A DNA stretch of 64,000 bases from CAKZNE01 sp040222435 (GCA_965212245.1 OZ243107.1:2852001-2916000); one strand, 5' to 3'. Positions 1-9,161 are shown, numbered from the stretch's first letter. Notes: generated from the letters alone by a model not told the origin. Translations and numbers: made by a program.

Positions 1-535
1 TTTTCATTTCTTCAAAAGCCAGCTCGTACAAATGATTGGAAAAATTCTGAGCCAGAACAGCGGCCAGGTGTACTACTTTACGTTGTTCAGAATCTACCTT
101 ATGAAAGCGGGCACCCACAGCCAGGGTGAGTTCTTTCAATAGTTTAAAGGTATCCTCATCCGTAGCTTCCAGGCAAAAAGGTATGGATTTAATATCGGGG
201 TATTGATCTGGAGTAAAGCTCATTAGCGGGTACCATATACCACGGTGTGGATGCTTATCTGATAAAGCTTCCAGAGGCGTGGCACCTGAAACATGCACTA
301 TACGTATTTTACCATGAGGGATTTGCTCACTAACTTCTTTAATGGCTTGGTCACTTACACATAGTAATACCAGGCTGGTTTTATGAATAAGGTCAGCTAA
401 TGCCTGTGGAAAGGCATGGCCTGTTTTACCATCTCTGGATACCAATGTTACCTGGAACCTGGACGAAAGATTTCGTTCCATGAACTGGCCTACCTTACCA
501 TTTCCGATAATAGTTATATGTTGGAGCGTAAGCAT
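1..535 (-). CDS. Rossmann-like / DUF2520 protein, 5' part (runs off window)
   Basis: The minus-strand frame opens at the ATG at 535 and stays open to base 1, so about 178 N-terminal residues are visible. The N-terminus has a beta-strand followed by the dinucleotide-binding loop GNGKVG, as in NAD(P)-dependent Rossmann folds. A later segment (LVLLCVSDQAI) fits strand 4 of such a fold. The text after about residue 115 resembles the helical DUF2520 domain that follows the Rossmann domain in this family. The family is related to F420/NADP oxidoreductase-like proteins; substrate and pathway are unknown. A −7-like TATTTTTG box on the minus strand at 540-547 lies only a few bases upstream, so the mRNA leader may be very short. 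The C-terminus lies outside the window. Confidence 0.8.
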   Translation of the reverse strand, partial: MLTLQHITIIGNGKVGQFMERNLSSRFQVTLVSRDGKTGHAFPQALADLIHKTSLVLLCVSDQAIKEVSEQIPHGKIRIVHVSGATPLEALSDKHPHRGIWYPLMSFTPDQYPDIKSIPFCLEATDEDTFKLLKELTLAVGARFHKVDSEQRKVVHLAAVLAQNFSNHLYELAFEEMK

Positions 536-574
536 CAGCCAAAAATAGGAAAGCTGCCGTGAAACGTTGCCTAA

Positions 575-603
575 TTGCGTGTACCTTGCCAATTATAATT
601 TTG
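575..603 (+). promoter_or_regulatory. Putative Bacteroidota promoter (TTG-N18-TAATTTTG)
   Basis: TTG at 575-577 is followed after 18 bases by TAATTTTG (596-603), matching the Bacteroidota sigma-A pattern TTG-N17-23-TAnnTTTG. It lies 38 bases upstream of the ATG at 642 in the divergent gap, so it would drive the T9SS protein gene. This is a pattern match only. Confidence 0.45.
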
Positions 604-641
604 GTTTATTGCAATAAGTTGCCTTAACTCGCTTGAAACGA

Positions 642-2600
642 ATGAGTAGAATTATATCTTTCATGCATATTATTCAAAAGATCACTGTTTTAATACTGCT
701 ATGCCTTTCAGGTGTTCAATTGTCAGCGGCTCATTTAGTAGGAGGGGATATATCGTATGAATGCCTGGGCAACAATAAGTATCAGGTCCGTTTACGGGTT
801 TACCGGGATTGTGCCAATAACGGAGCTCAGTTTGATGAATTTGTAACGATAGCCATATATAATGATGGTACAGACCTGTTAAGGCAACTTTCAATAAGTG
901 GCACCGGCCGTACACAGGTGCCCGATTCGGTTGGTAACCCCTGTGTTACCCCGCCCCCGGGCCTCTGTACAGAATATCTGGATTATATCGATACGGTAAC
1001 CCTGCCTCCTCGCCAGGGAGGATATGTATTAACCTGGCAAAGGTGTTGCCGGAATGGGATTATTGAGAATATAGGATTGCCCCAAAGCCAGGGTAGCACC
1101 TATACCGTGCAGATACCCAGTAACGACACTACCTGCAATAGTTCTCCTTTTATCCTTAATGTGCCTCCTATTGTACTGTGTATGGGACAACCGTTGGCAG
1201 TACCGGTAGAAGTGCGTGATCTGGATGGGGATTCGTTATACTTTGAGTTGTGTGAAATTTTAAGAGGAGGTAATGTGGCAGGTGATCCAAACTCTTGTTC
1301 TTTAGACAGGACTATTCCTATTCCACCCTGCCCTCCGCCCTATCGTGAAATACCTTTTTTAGCACCTTATACCAGTACCAATCCACTTCCTGCTTTGCCT
1401 GCTTTTACTATAGATACGCAAACGGGTATTTTATCCGGAACGCCCAATATGGTAGGCACCTATGTAGTGGGTATTTGTATCAGTGACTACCGGCAGGGGC
1501 GCAGACAAAGTACGGTACGTCTGGATTATCAGTTTAACGTTACCCAATGCATCAAAACGGTGGTGAGTGATATGGTTACTCCCATAGAAGACCCTACAAT
1601 TTTATGCGATGGCCTCACGATAAGGTTCACCTCAGAAGGAACATCACCGGATGTACTATGGGATTTTGGTGTACCAGGTGCCACAGGAGATACCTCTACC
1701 GCTCAAAAACCAACTTTCACTTTCCCGGGTGCAGGTCCTTATCGGGTTACACTAATAGCGGACCCCGGAAGCCCTTGTGGAGATACTACGGAATATGTAT
1801 TCAATGTTACGGAACCCAATCTTCCTGATTTTTTCTGGACGGGCCGTACCTGCTTTGAAGCTCAGGAAGTGGATATCCGGCCCTTAACCGGTTTTCCACC
1901 GGGAACGTCCTATTTATGGGAATTTGACAGCACAGCAGCATTTCCTGTATATACCCAGCGAGATCCGCCTATCCAAAGTTGGTCGGTACCAGGAAAGCAC
2001 TATATAAGTCTTACGGTAAATGTTGGCCCGTGTGAATACACCAAACGCGATTCTATTGAGATCAGTTATTTAAGCGCGAATGTTGATGCGGGGCCTGATC
2101 AAACCGTTAGCGTGGGTAAGTGGGCCACCCTGCGGGCAAGCGGAGGTAAGGAATACTATTGGTATGCTGATACTGAGGTGGAATTGAGTAGCCGTATTAC
2201 AGCCATTACCCGCGCCAGAATGCAGGAAGTGGATACCGTAAAATTCTATGTGCGTGCTATAGATGAATATGGCTGTGAAGGTCTGGACTCAGCTTGGGTG
2301 TATGTGCTGAGTGGAGAAGCGGTAGGGCCCATCAATTTCTTTTCACCAAACGGAGACGGCCGTAATGATGTGTTTGACCTCAAGGATATCAACCCGGATA
2401 ACGAATTTTCACTAATCATTTACAACCGCTGGGGAAGTGAAATATGGTCTGTACAAAAATATCAGAACGATTGGGAGGGTGTGGATTATGGTTTAAATGC
2501 GCTGCCGGATGGAACGTATTATTACATCCTTCATAATGATGGAGAGGTAATTTATAAATCGGCTATTACGCTGATCCGAAATCCCTTAGACGGCCCCTGA
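642..2600 (+). CDS. T9SS type B (CHU_C) secreted PKD-domain protein
   Basis: This is an exported surface or secreted protein of about 652 residues. A signal peptide ends near LSAAH. A cysteine-rich beta module of about 300 residues begins AAHLVGGDISYE and contains LDGDSLYF. A PKD-like domain follows at about residues 310-395 (WDFGVPG... PYRVTLIAD). The C-terminal 90 residues (FFSPNGDGRNDVF ... YNRWGSEIW ... DGTYYY) form the gliding-motility-associated type B sorting domain that targets proteins to the type IX secretion system. The frame also opens at TTG 633, and another ATG lies at 663; I prefer ATG 642 because it gives a normal signal peptide. The N-terminal module is shared with the protein at 53324-54796. 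Ligand and role are unknown; adhesion or cell-surface function is inferred. Confidence 0.88.
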   Translation: MSRIISFMHIIQKITVLILLCLSGVQLSAAHLVGGDISYECLGNNKYQVRLRVYRDCANNGAQFDEFVTIAIYNDGTDLLRQLSISGTGRTQVPDSVGNPCVTPPPGLCTEYLDYIDTVTLPPRQGGYVLTWQRCCRNGIIENIGLPQSQGSTYTVQIPSNDTTCNSSPFILNVPPIVLCMGQPLAVPVEVRDLDGDSLYFELCEILRGGNVAGDPNSCSLDRTIPIPPCPPPYREIPFLAPYTSTNPLPALPAFTIDTQTGILSGTPNMVGTYVVGICISDYRQGRRQSTVRLDYQFNVTQCIKTVVSDMVTPIEDPTILCDGLTIRFTSEGTSPDVLWDFGVPGATGDTSTAQKPTFTFPGAGPYRVTLIADPGSPCGDTTEYVFNVTEPNLPDFFWTGRTCFEAQEVDIRPLTGFPPGTSYLWEFDSTAAFPVYTQRDPPIQSWSVPGKHYISLTVNVGPCEYTKRDSIEISYLSANVDAGPDQTVSVGKWATLRASGGKEYYWYADTEVELSSRITAITRARMQEVDTVKFYVRAIDEYGCEGLDSAWVYVLSGEAVGPINFFSPNGDGRNDVFDLKDINPDNEFSLIIYNRWGSEIWSVQKYQNDWEGVDYGLNALPDGTYYYILHNDGEVIYKSAITLIRNPLDGP

Positions 2601-2618
2601 GGTTAGGAAGTCGTTCTT

Positions 2619-2626
2619 TATATTTG
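2619..2626 (+). promoter_or_regulatory. −7 box TATATTTG upstream of S8 protease
   Basis: TATATTTG is a perfect match to the Bacteroidota −7 consensus TAnnTTTG and lies 40 bases before the protease ATG. No good TTG is seen at the −33 position, so only half of the promoter is supported. Confidence 0.4.
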
Positions 2627-2666
2627 CAACCTGTCTTTAAACGTTAACCTTTTTTACAACCCTTTT

Positions 2667-4319
2667 ATGAAGAGTTTTTTTACACCCGGTTTTTTGCTGG
2701 GTATTCTCATTGCTATCCCTTCTATTTCATGGTCTTTCATTGATAATCCGGGAGATTCTATTGATGAAGATTATGTAAACTGGTATAATCAGGACCCTGA
2801 TGAGGACAAAGTATTGGGAGCAGCAGTAAATCGTGCGTATAAGGAGCTTCTGAATGATAGAACTCCTGAAAAAAAGATAGTAGTGGCCGTTATTGACGGA
2901 GGGGTGGATATTGATCATGAGGACCTGAAAGGCCGGATATGGATCAATAAAAATGAAATTCCGGATAATGGAATAGATGATGATTCCAATGGTTTTGTGG
3001 ATGACCTGCACGGCTGGAACTTTCTCGGTAATTCAAAAGGAGAAAACATCGTATACGGTAATTACGAGTTTGTGCGCATACTGCGTGACAGAGCTCCATG
3101 GTTTGAAGGTGTAACCAACATATCAGAAGTGCCGGATTCGCTTCATACAGCTTACCGTGAATATAAACAATGTCAGGCCCTATACGAGGAGAAACTCGAT
3201 AGAATACGTGAGAACTATAAAAACTTCATGGGGTTTGAAGAGCGTTTTAATCGTTATGAGGACATCATTAAAAAACATCTGGATCAGAAAACGAACCTTA
3301 CCCTTAAAGATGTGTACGGTGTACGCAGCCAGGAAAGAGAGGTGTTACAGGCCAAAGGATTTCTGATCTATATATTAGAAAATGGGTTCTCCTACGCGGA
3401 TATGAAAAATGAAAAGAAGCATATGGAAGCCGCCTTAAATCATCATCTTAACCTGTCCTTTGATCCGCGTTCTATCATTAATGATGATCTTACAACCTTA
3501 AATAACCCTCATGGAAATCCGGATGTGAAAGGTACACGTGCGAAGCACGGTACTATGGTTTCAGGTATCATCGCTGCTGGCCGTGATAATGCGATAGGTA
3601 TTGATGGTATTGCTTCTAACGTAGAAATTATGGCGCTGCGTACGGTACCCGATGGTGATGAATACGACCGTGATGTAGCCCTTTCTATTATATATGCCGT
3701 GAACAATGGAGCCAATGTAATTAACATGAGTTTTGGTAAAGATTATTCACCTCAAAAACACTTAGTGGATGAGGCTTTGAAGTATGCAGCTTCTAAAAAT
3801 GTATTAATCGTACATGCCGCTGGTAACTCCAGTGACAACCTGGACACTGTGCCACATTTTCCGATTAAGTATTACGGTGCAGCTGATACCATACAGAACT
3901 GGATGGTGGTAGGGGCCAATGATCGTAAAAAAGGTAAGAAAATGGTGGGTACATTTTCATGTTATGGCAGCAAGGAGGTAGACTTGTTTGCACCAGGTGT
4001 AAATGTGGTTTCCACCAAGCCCAATAATGGTTATGATGTAACTAATGGTACCAGTTTCTCCTGTCCGGTAGTATCCGGAGTAGCCGCACTGGTGTGGTCT
4101 TACTATCCTGAACTTTCGGCTGTACAGCTTAAGGAGATATTAATGGCATCAGCAACAGATTTCGGAAAGAAAAAGGTGTACCAGCCTAATAAAGAAGGTG
4201 ATAAGGAGAAGACCCGCTTTTCAGAACTATCACGTACGGGCGGCATTGTAAATGCTTATGAAGCTTTGCTTTTAGCCGAAAAGTATGTGTCCGGAGAAGA
4301 GGTAGCTCAAAAAAATTAA
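2667..4319 (+). CDS. S8 family subtilisin-like serine peptidase
   Basis: This is a predicted secreted serine endopeptidase of 550 residues. An N-terminal hydrophobic signal (residues 5-23) precedes the catalytic domain. The triad is visible: Asp77 in VAVIDGGVDIDH, His294 in KHGTMVSGI and Ser463 in NGTSFSCPVVSG, with the oxyanion Asn387 in HAAGN. About 215 residues separate Asp and His, roughly 150 more than in classical subtilisins; this charged, helical insertion is frequent in Bacteroidota S8 peptidases. There is no recognisable T9SS sorting domain at the C-terminus, so export may stop in the periplasm or outer membrane. The gene ends 3 bases from the convergent ccmF-like gene, leaving no room for a terminator. 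Confidence 0.92.
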   Translation: MKSFFTPGFLLGILIAIPSISWSFIDNPGDSIDEDYVNWYNQDPDEDKVLGAAVNRAYKELLNDRTPEKKIVVAVIDGGVDIDHEDLKGRIWINKNEIPDNGIDDDSNGFVDDLHGWNFLGNSKGENIVYGNYEFVRILRDRAPWFEGVTNISEVPDSLHTAYREYKQCQALYEEKLDRIRENYKNFMGFEERFNRYEDIIKKHLDQKTNLTLKDVYGVRSQEREVLQAKGFLIYILENGFSYADMKNEKKHMEAALNHHLNLSFDPRSIINDDLTTLNNPHGNPDVKGTRAKHGTMVSGIIAAGRDNAIGIDGIASNVEIMALRTVPDGDEYDRDVALSIIYAVNNGANVINMSFGKDYSPQKHLVDEALKYAASKNVLIVHAAGNSSDNLDTVPHFPIKYYGAADTIQNWMVVGANDRKKGKKMVGTFSCYGSKEVDLFAPGVNVVSTKPNNGYDVTNGTSFSCPVVSGVAALVWSYYPELSAVQLKEILMASATDFGKKKVYQPNKEGDKEKTRFSELSRTGGIVNAYEALLLAEKYVSGEEVAQKN

Positions 4320-4322
4320 GTG

Positions 4323-6743
4323 TTACGACTTAATTCTTTGCCATACGGCAATTCCGGAACCAATAGCCATGAGTATACAACCGGCCCATAGCAAATTGAT
4401 CATAGGGAAAACGATGGCTTTCATTACTATGAAAGGTTTTTCTTCATGATCAGCCAGAGTCCATGATTTGAGAACTATCTTATTGGTTTCCGTATTGATA
4501 TCTTCCAGGCGGAATTTAAATTTCTGATCATCCAGGAAAGCGTCACGGTAGGACAGGGCATTGCCTTCCAATATGTAAACCGGCTCAGCTATAAACTCCT
4601 CTCCAAAAACATTTAACACCTTTAGCTTTACGGTAAGGAGCAAAGTCTCCAGTTGTTTTGTTTCCTCATGGTAGGATGCATTTACACGCAGACTATCCAT
4701 AATTATAAAATGATCCTGGTAAATAGCCGTATCACCCCTGGCCAGTTCAACTTCCATTTCACTGCGGTACCCATCATCTGTAGTGGGTTCCAAATAGGAA
4801 GAATACGTAACGTGCGTATAGATATCACGATTCCAGAAATGCTGGGTAGAGGGGTTTGGTGTGGGGCCCATATTGTCCGACATCTGCAGGAAAGGACTCA
4901 GCTTAAACTCTTCTTTTAGCTTATTACTATCCAAACGACTGTAATAAGTTACATCGTAAAACTGCTTATTTGTTTCTTCCCGCATACCATTCCACACCGC
5001 TACATAATTCCCCAGGCGGGTTGAATCCTTGAGTTCCAGCAAGGCGTTCTCATTGGAAGGCATATCCTCTGACAGAAAGACATCAGTATTGCTGATGATC
5101 TTTTTCTTAGCGTTGGAGATCAAGGCTCCGGCTATGATCAAACCAAAGCCTATGTGAGCTATAGAACTGCCGGTAAAAGACATTTTACCTTTACCCAGTA
5201 TCAGCCAATAATCTACGTTAGTAAAAATGGCAAATAATGAGGCAAAAAGAAGAATGAGATAAAGGGGTTCTTTCCAAAAATCGAAACTGTAACTCAAAAG
5301 GCCTGTAGCCACAAGAGCTATTAAAATCGAGCGTACAGAACGCTTCATGAAGGTCTTGCCTTTGGTGTGTTTATAGTTAAGCCATTGGGCCACACCAATA
5401 AGTAATGTAATTACAATGGCAAAAGGCACCTGAAAGCTGTTGTAGTGCTCAATGGGTTTTAATGGAGGAGCTAGTTTTTTATCCGAAATGGATAAAAATC
5501 CTTCTGGTCCAAAAACCTGATTTATAACCGGTATGGATGTGCTGAATATGATTTGGAAAGCAGAGATAAACAATACCAGACTACCAATAAACATCCAGAA
5601 TTCCTTGGAACTCAGTTGATCTTCTTTTTCACTGGAAGGTATACTTCGGAAATGATAAATGTAAATGGCCAGGGAAAGAATCACAAAGAAAAGGAGGTAG
5701 ATAAGCAGTTGCCCGCTTAATCCTAAATCTACAAAGGCATGCACTGAGGCATCTCCCAACACACCACTGCGGGTTAGGAAAGTAGAGTACAGGATCAAAA
5801 GAAAAGTAGTGATGACCATGAAAAAGGCCCAATGCAAACCGGATTTCCGATTGCGGTATACCAATAAAAGGTGTGCTGCCCCCGTCATAGTTATCCAGGG
5901 TACCAGTGATGAATTTTCAACCGGGTCCCAGGCCCAGAAACCACCAAAACTCAGAGCCTCATAAGCCCATGCACCACCCATCAGGATTCCGGTACCCAGG
6001 ATCATTACGCTGAAGAAACTCCAGGGGAGGGCTGCTTTTACCCAGCCACCGTAATCGCGGGTAAATAAACCAGCAATAGCCAGAGCAAAGGGAGTGAGGG
6101 TAGAGGCAAAACCCAGGAAGAGTATTGGTGGGTGAATAGTCATCCAGTAATTCTGGAGCAAAGGGTTCAGACCGCTTCCGTCCATAAAGGCCGGGAACTT
6201 ATCCAGGTAATCGGTTACCTGCGTCCAGGGTAAACCCAGGTTATCAGGCGTATTACGCATCAGAATAAAGGGACTGCTACCTATTTTCACATCACCCAAA
6301 TACACGCCTAACACCATACTGGCCAGAAATGCCTGGACCAATGCAAATACGATCATAGCCGGGCCTTCCCATTTTTTAGCTGTATACATCAGTATGGTTC
6401 CCAGAACCACATGCCAGAACATCCAGAGTAAGAAGCTGCCTTCCTGACCTTCCCAAAAAGCACTGAAAATATATTTACCCGGCAGATCAAGTGAGGAGTG
6501 CTTCCACACATAATCATACTCAAAATAGTGCGCCAACATGAGGTAGAAGAGGCAACCAACCACAGCAAAAATACTTCCGGTATGTATAAGGAAAGATGTG
6601 CGCGCCAGCTTGTGGTACGACTCGTCTTTTTTAGAATAAAAGAGATAATAGGCTATAGCACTGATAAGAGCAGACACAAGCGCAAGGCTCACAAAAAAAC
6701 GCCCGGCCTGGCCGGGTAAGAGGTGTTCTCCGATATATTCCAT
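4323..6743 (-). CDS. ccmF: Cytochrome c biogenesis protein, CcmF/CcsA haem-handling family
   Basis: This polytopic inner-membrane protein of 806 residues is likely the haem lyase component that attaches haem to apocytochrome c. The conserved tryptophan-rich WWD-type segment is present (GGFWAWDPVENSSL, about 267-280), as are WEGQEGSFLLW (97-107) and the His-containing IHPPILF (203-209), all typical of CcmF. After the membrane region a periplasmic domain of about 200 residues (about 560-770) precedes a final transmembrane helix. It is the last gene of a tight operon; its ATG follows the ccmE stop directly. It is longer than proteobacterial CcmF (about 650), as is usual in Bacteroidota, where databases often call it CcsA. 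Confidence 0.92.
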   Translation of the reverse strand: MEYIGEHLLPGQAGRFFVSLALVSALISAIAYYLFYSKKDESYHKLARTSFLIHTGSIFAVVGCLFYLMLAHYFEYDYVWKHSSLDLPGKYIFSAFWEGQEGSFLLWMFWHVVLGTILMYTAKKWEGPAMIVFALVQAFLASMVLGVYLGDVKIGSSPFILMRNTPDNLGLPWTQVTDYLDKFPAFMDGSGLNPLLQNYWMTIHPPILFLGFASTLTPFALAIAGLFTRDYGGWVKAALPWSFFSVMILGTGILMGGAWAYEALSFGGFWAWDPVENSSLVPWITMTGAAHLLLVYRNRKSGLHWAFFMVITTFLLILYSTFLTRSGVLGDASVHAFVDLGLSGQLLIYLLFFVILSLAIYIYHFRSIPSSEKEDQLSSKEFWMFIGSLVLFISAFQIIFSTSIPVINQVFGPEGFLSISDKKLAPPLKPIEHYNSFQVPFAIVITLLIGVAQWLNYKHTKGKTFMKRSVRSILIALVATGLLSYSFDFWKEPLYLILLFASLFAIFTNVDYWLILGKGKMSFTGSSIAHIGFGLIIAGALISNAKKKIISNTDVFLSEDMPSNENALLELKDSTRLGNYVAVWNGMREETNKQFYDVTYYSRLDSNKLKEEFKLSPFLQMSDNMGPTPNPSTQHFWNRDIYTHVTYSSYLEPTTDDGYRSEMEVELARGDTAIYQDHFIIMDSLRVNASYHEETKQLETLLLTVKLKVLNVFGEEFIAEPVYILEGNALSYRDAFLDDQKFKFRLEDINTETNKIVLKSWTLADHEEKPFIVMKAIVFPMINLLWAGCILMAIGSGIAVWQRIKS

Positions 6744-7139
6744 CTAGTCGTAAGTTTGGTATCCTTCCAACCCGTTGGTTTCATTGTATTTGGAAGGGCA
6801 TTTCATTAGGATTTCCTGGGCTATAAAAGCACTGTCTGTGCTATACCCTTTCATGGTGATCTCTTCACTACGTTCAAAATCCTGGGGTTTAGGCTGGCGG
6901 TACACTACTTTTTTACGCATGCCCTCCTTATCTACAGCACCAAACTCAAAGCGGTTGGCCCGGGCGTCATAATCCATGGGCTCATCCTGGTCCAGATATC
7001 CGATTACCGTATAATTGGTATTGGGGTTGGCATTGGCTTCTGCAAAGCCAACGTAGGTTGAAGCATCATTAATAGTGGCCATAATAGCTCCTATAGCCAC
7101 GGCAATTATTATTATAATAAGGATGTGCGTGCGTTTCAT
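6744..7139 (-). CDS. ccmE: Cytochrome c maturation haem chaperone CcmE (CxxxY type)
   Basis: This membrane-anchored periplasmic haem chaperone has 131 residues. One N-terminal transmembrane helix (6-22) is followed by an OB-fold-like domain with the family segments YTVIGYLD and VVYRQPKPQDF. Classical CcmE binds haem covalently through His in HxxxY. Here the equivalent site reads LMKCPSKY, so Cys114 replaces the histidine and Tyr118 is kept. This CxxxY type is known from some other bacteria and archaea. The gene sits between ccmD-like and ccmF-like genes with gaps of 2 and 0 bases, so co-transcription is near certain. Confidence 0.9.
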   Translation of the reverse strand: MKRTHILIIIIIAVAIGAIMATINDASTYVGFAEANANPNTNYTVIGYLDQDEPMDYDARANRFEFGAVDKEGMRKKVVYRQPKPQDFERSEEITMKGYSTDSAFIAQEILMKCPSKYNETNGLEGYQTYD

Positions 7140-7141
7140 GT

Positions 7142-7366
7142 CTATTGATTTTTCTCCAGTTTGTTAAGCTTCCGGTCAATGCTGATGAGGTAGATCACTA
7201 TACCAATAAATACGATGGCCAGTACAGCAACTACCACATAAATCTTGCCGTTACTGCGCATTATATCGGCCATTTCAACATCATTTCCCTGTGCCTGTAA
7301 CCCGTAGCTTATCAATAGAGTGACCAGCAGTAAGAACTGGTTTTTAATTTTAGTCAAGATGTTCAT
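7142..7366 (-). CDS. ccmD: CcmD family small membrane protein
   Basis: The protein has 74 residues, with an N-terminal signal-like segment (to about 25) and a transmembrane helix (about 42-62). A charged end follows (SIDRKLNKLEKNQ), as in CcmD-family proteins of Bacteroidota. CcmD stabilises haem release from the CcmC-CcmE complex in other bacteria. The reading frame overlaps the end of the upstream ccmC-like gene by 17 bases, which suggests translational coupling. The signal-like start with LQAQG is unusual for the short proteobacterial CcmD but common in this phylum. Assignment rests on position and topology more than on motifs. Confidence 0.72.
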   Translation of the reverse strand: MNILTKIKNQFLLLVTLLISYGLQAQGNDVEMADIMRSNGKIYVVVAVLAIVFIGIVIYLISIDRKLNKLEKNQ

Positions 7367-8018
7367 TTTGTTTCCAGATAAGTTTTGTGTAGCGTATTTT
7401 AATGTTCATGATCCATACGCCAATTAGCGTCCAGCCAATAACAGCAGGGTAAAAGATCATGCGCATATCACTGTTCAGATCGTAACCGGAAAAACCGGGG
7501 TTTCCACCGTTTCCGGGGTGCAGACTATCTGTCAACCGCGGAAGGATACCTATAAAAACGATCATCATTACAAAAGCAAAAATATTATAAACGGCAGCCA
7601 GACGTGCCTTTTTTTGTGGATCTTCCACTGAACCGCGCAGCACAAAGTAGGCCAGATAAATAAGCATGGTTACGGCTGTACCATTAAGCTTGGGATCATT
7701 TACCCAAAATGCTCCCCAGGTAAACCGTGCCCACAGGCTTCCGGTAAGTAAACCCAGGGTAGCCAGAAACATTCCTGTTACAGCACCTTCTCTGGCTTTA
7801 AGATCTCTCAAAGGGGAGTTATTACGCAGGTAACCAATACTGTATGACAATGAAGCCGTCATGAGGATAATCATGGCAAACCACAAAGTAACATGGAAAT
7901 ACAATACCCTGATCGTTTCATTGAGAATAGGTAATCGGGGCACCGGGCCTAAAAACCCGAAAACGATAGCGTAAAGAACAAAAACTACGCCTAAAGCCTT
8001 CCACCAGTGTGTTTTCAT
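7350..8018 (-). CDS. ccmC: Haem exporter permease CcmC / CcsA-like
   Basis: This inner-membrane protein of 222 residues with six predicted helices belongs to the haem-handling protein superfamily. The tryptophan-rich periplasmic loop WGAFWVNDPKLN (101-112) corresponds to the WWD motif that presents haem to CcmE. Two candidate axial histidines are His42 and the one in DSLHPG near residue 165. It lies between ccmB and ccmD with a 9-base gap and a 17-base overlap. Size and context fit CcmC rather than the larger CcsA of system II. Confidence 0.9.
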   Translation of the reverse strand: MKTHWWKALGVVFVLYAIVFGFLGPVPRLPILNETIRVLYFHVTLWFAMIILMTASLSYSIGYLRNNSPLRDLKAREGAVTGMFLATLGLLTGSLWARFTWGAFWVNDPKLNGTAVTMLIYLAYFVLRGSVEDPQKKARLAAVYNIFAFVMMIVFIGILPRLTDSLHPGNGGNPGFSGYDLNSDMRMIFYPAVIGWTLIGVWIMNIKIRYTKLIWKQNEHLD

Positions 8019-8027
8019 AGCTTCATT

Positions 8028-8690
8028 TTAGTCGCGCCAAAGGTACGCAAATAAGAGATAAGACAATAGTAAAGATACCAGTGCCAGTAAGAGTAATACC
8101 AATAAAACCGGGCCGTTAACCGTCCATGAAAATCCGGTAAGTGCTCTAATACTGGTTCGGCTCAAAGCCAACACCTGAGGGTAAAGAAGTGGGATGCTTA
8201 ATATAGCGGGCAGGGCAGGATTATCGCCTGCCTTGGCTGCCAGGCCCGAAACAAAAGTAAGTATACAGGCAAAGCCGGCACTGCCCAATACCAATAGTAC
8301 GATAAAGGCAGTAGGGTCTGCTACAATATTTCCAAGTAAAAAAAGGAATAAAAGGAAAGTGAAAAGACCAATCACTAAAAGGTAAAAGAAATTATAAATG
8401 GTTTTTCCAATGATCAGCACCTGCGGTTTTACAAGGCTAAAATACAGTAGAAATCTCCGGTCAGCTTCATTTTGAAAACTACGGAATGCCGCCTGAACCG
8501 CTGCAAAAATGAGGACTATCCAGTATAAGGCGTTCCAGGTTTCAGAAGATATGAGACCGTTAAATACCAAATAGCATAAATAGGTGGTGGTTAATACATA
8601 TAAGAGAACCGCCAGGATGCTTTGGCGCTGACGCCACTCCAGGGTAATATTGAGTTTAACTATTTCCAGTATTTGCGATAGCACGGGCAC
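8028..8690 (-). CDS. ccmB: Haem exporter permease CcmB
   Basis: This 220-residue membrane protein has six predicted helices. The N-terminus contains LEWRQRQS and the loop FRSFQNEADRRFLLYFSLVKP, both characteristic of CcmB, the permease partner of the CcmA ATPase in the complex that drives haem release from CcmE. The start is GTG at 8690 or GTG at 8684, since no ATG is suitable. It is the first gene of the ccmBCDEF run. No ccmA lies in this window. A −7-like TATTTTTG (minus strand, 8690-8697) overlaps the T-rich tail of the preceding terminator, which would leave an extremely short leader. Confidence 0.88.
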   Translation of the reverse strand: MPVLSQILEIVKLNITLEWRQRQSILAVLLYVLTTTYLCYLVFNGLISSETWNALYWIVLIFAAVQAAFRSFQNEADRRFLLYFSLVKPQVLIIGKTIYNFFYLLVIGLFTFLLFLFLLGNIVADPTAFIVLLVLGSAGFACILTFVSGLAAKAGDNPALPAILSIPLLYPQVLALSRTSIRALTGFSWTVNGPVLLVLLLLALVSLLLSYLLFAYLWRD

Positions 8691-8700
8691 AAAAATAAGA

Positions 8701-8726
8701 AAGGATCAGCCCGGGAGCTGACCCTT
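8701..8726 (-). terminator. Rho-independent terminator between Cys-rich gene and ccm operon
   Basis: A 10-bp stem with one wobble (arms 8701-8710 and 8717-8726) and a 6-base loop is followed on the minus strand by TTTCTTATTTTTG. It lies 34 bases after the stop of the minus-strand gene at 8760 and just before ccmB. Confidence 0.7.
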
Positions 8727-8759
8727 CTATAACTTATATTCAATTTAAATTGTAGAGAC

Positions 8760-9161
8760 TTAATTGAGGGTAAGACTCGTAGGACTTACAAAAATGGCTC
8801 GGTATGGTCCACAGGCACAATGATTACTCCTCACTCTGGTGCTTAATCCTAAACAATTAGTAGGATTAGGGGCAGCTACAAAAATAGTCCCGTTCGCGCA
8901 ATCCTGGCAATCATCTGTGGTAGGTGTGATAAGGGCTCTATCCCAATACCAGTTAGCATTACAAGGATTAATTACAGTAGTACCAGGCGGTATACAAATG
9001 GCACTGGTAGCACACATTTGATCACAAGCGTCATCAGAATTAACCAGTTGTACCAGAAAAGCACAACCGGTATTATTGGTAACGCTTAGAGGAGCAGATT
9101 GAGCCATAGCTGCTGTGCAAATGGCGAAAATTGCCATAAAACTAAGAATGATTTTCTTCAT
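8760..9161 (-). CDS. Secreted ten-cysteine protein, paralogue A (uncharacterised)
   Basis: I do not recognise this family. The protein has 133 residues from the ATG at 9161; the frame extends further upstream, but the signal peptide starts at MKKIILS. A signal peptide ends in AMAQ. The mature part has ten cysteines and the landmarks SVTNNTGCAF, ICIPPG, NPCNANWYWDRALITPT and PNPTNCLGL. All ten cysteines recur in the protein at 10078-10488, so up to five disulphides are plausible. No sorting domain or membrane anchor is visible, so it should be periplasmic or exported. It has its own terminator. A glutathione peroxidase gene lies divergently next to it, between the two paralogues. Confidence 0.8.
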   Translation of the reverse strand: MKKIILSFMAIFAICTAAMAQSAPLSVTNNTGCAFLVQLVNSDDACDQMCATSAICIPPGTTVINPCNANWYWDRALITPTTDDCQDCANGTIFVAAPNPTNCLGLSTRVRSNHCACGPYRAIFVSPTSLTLN

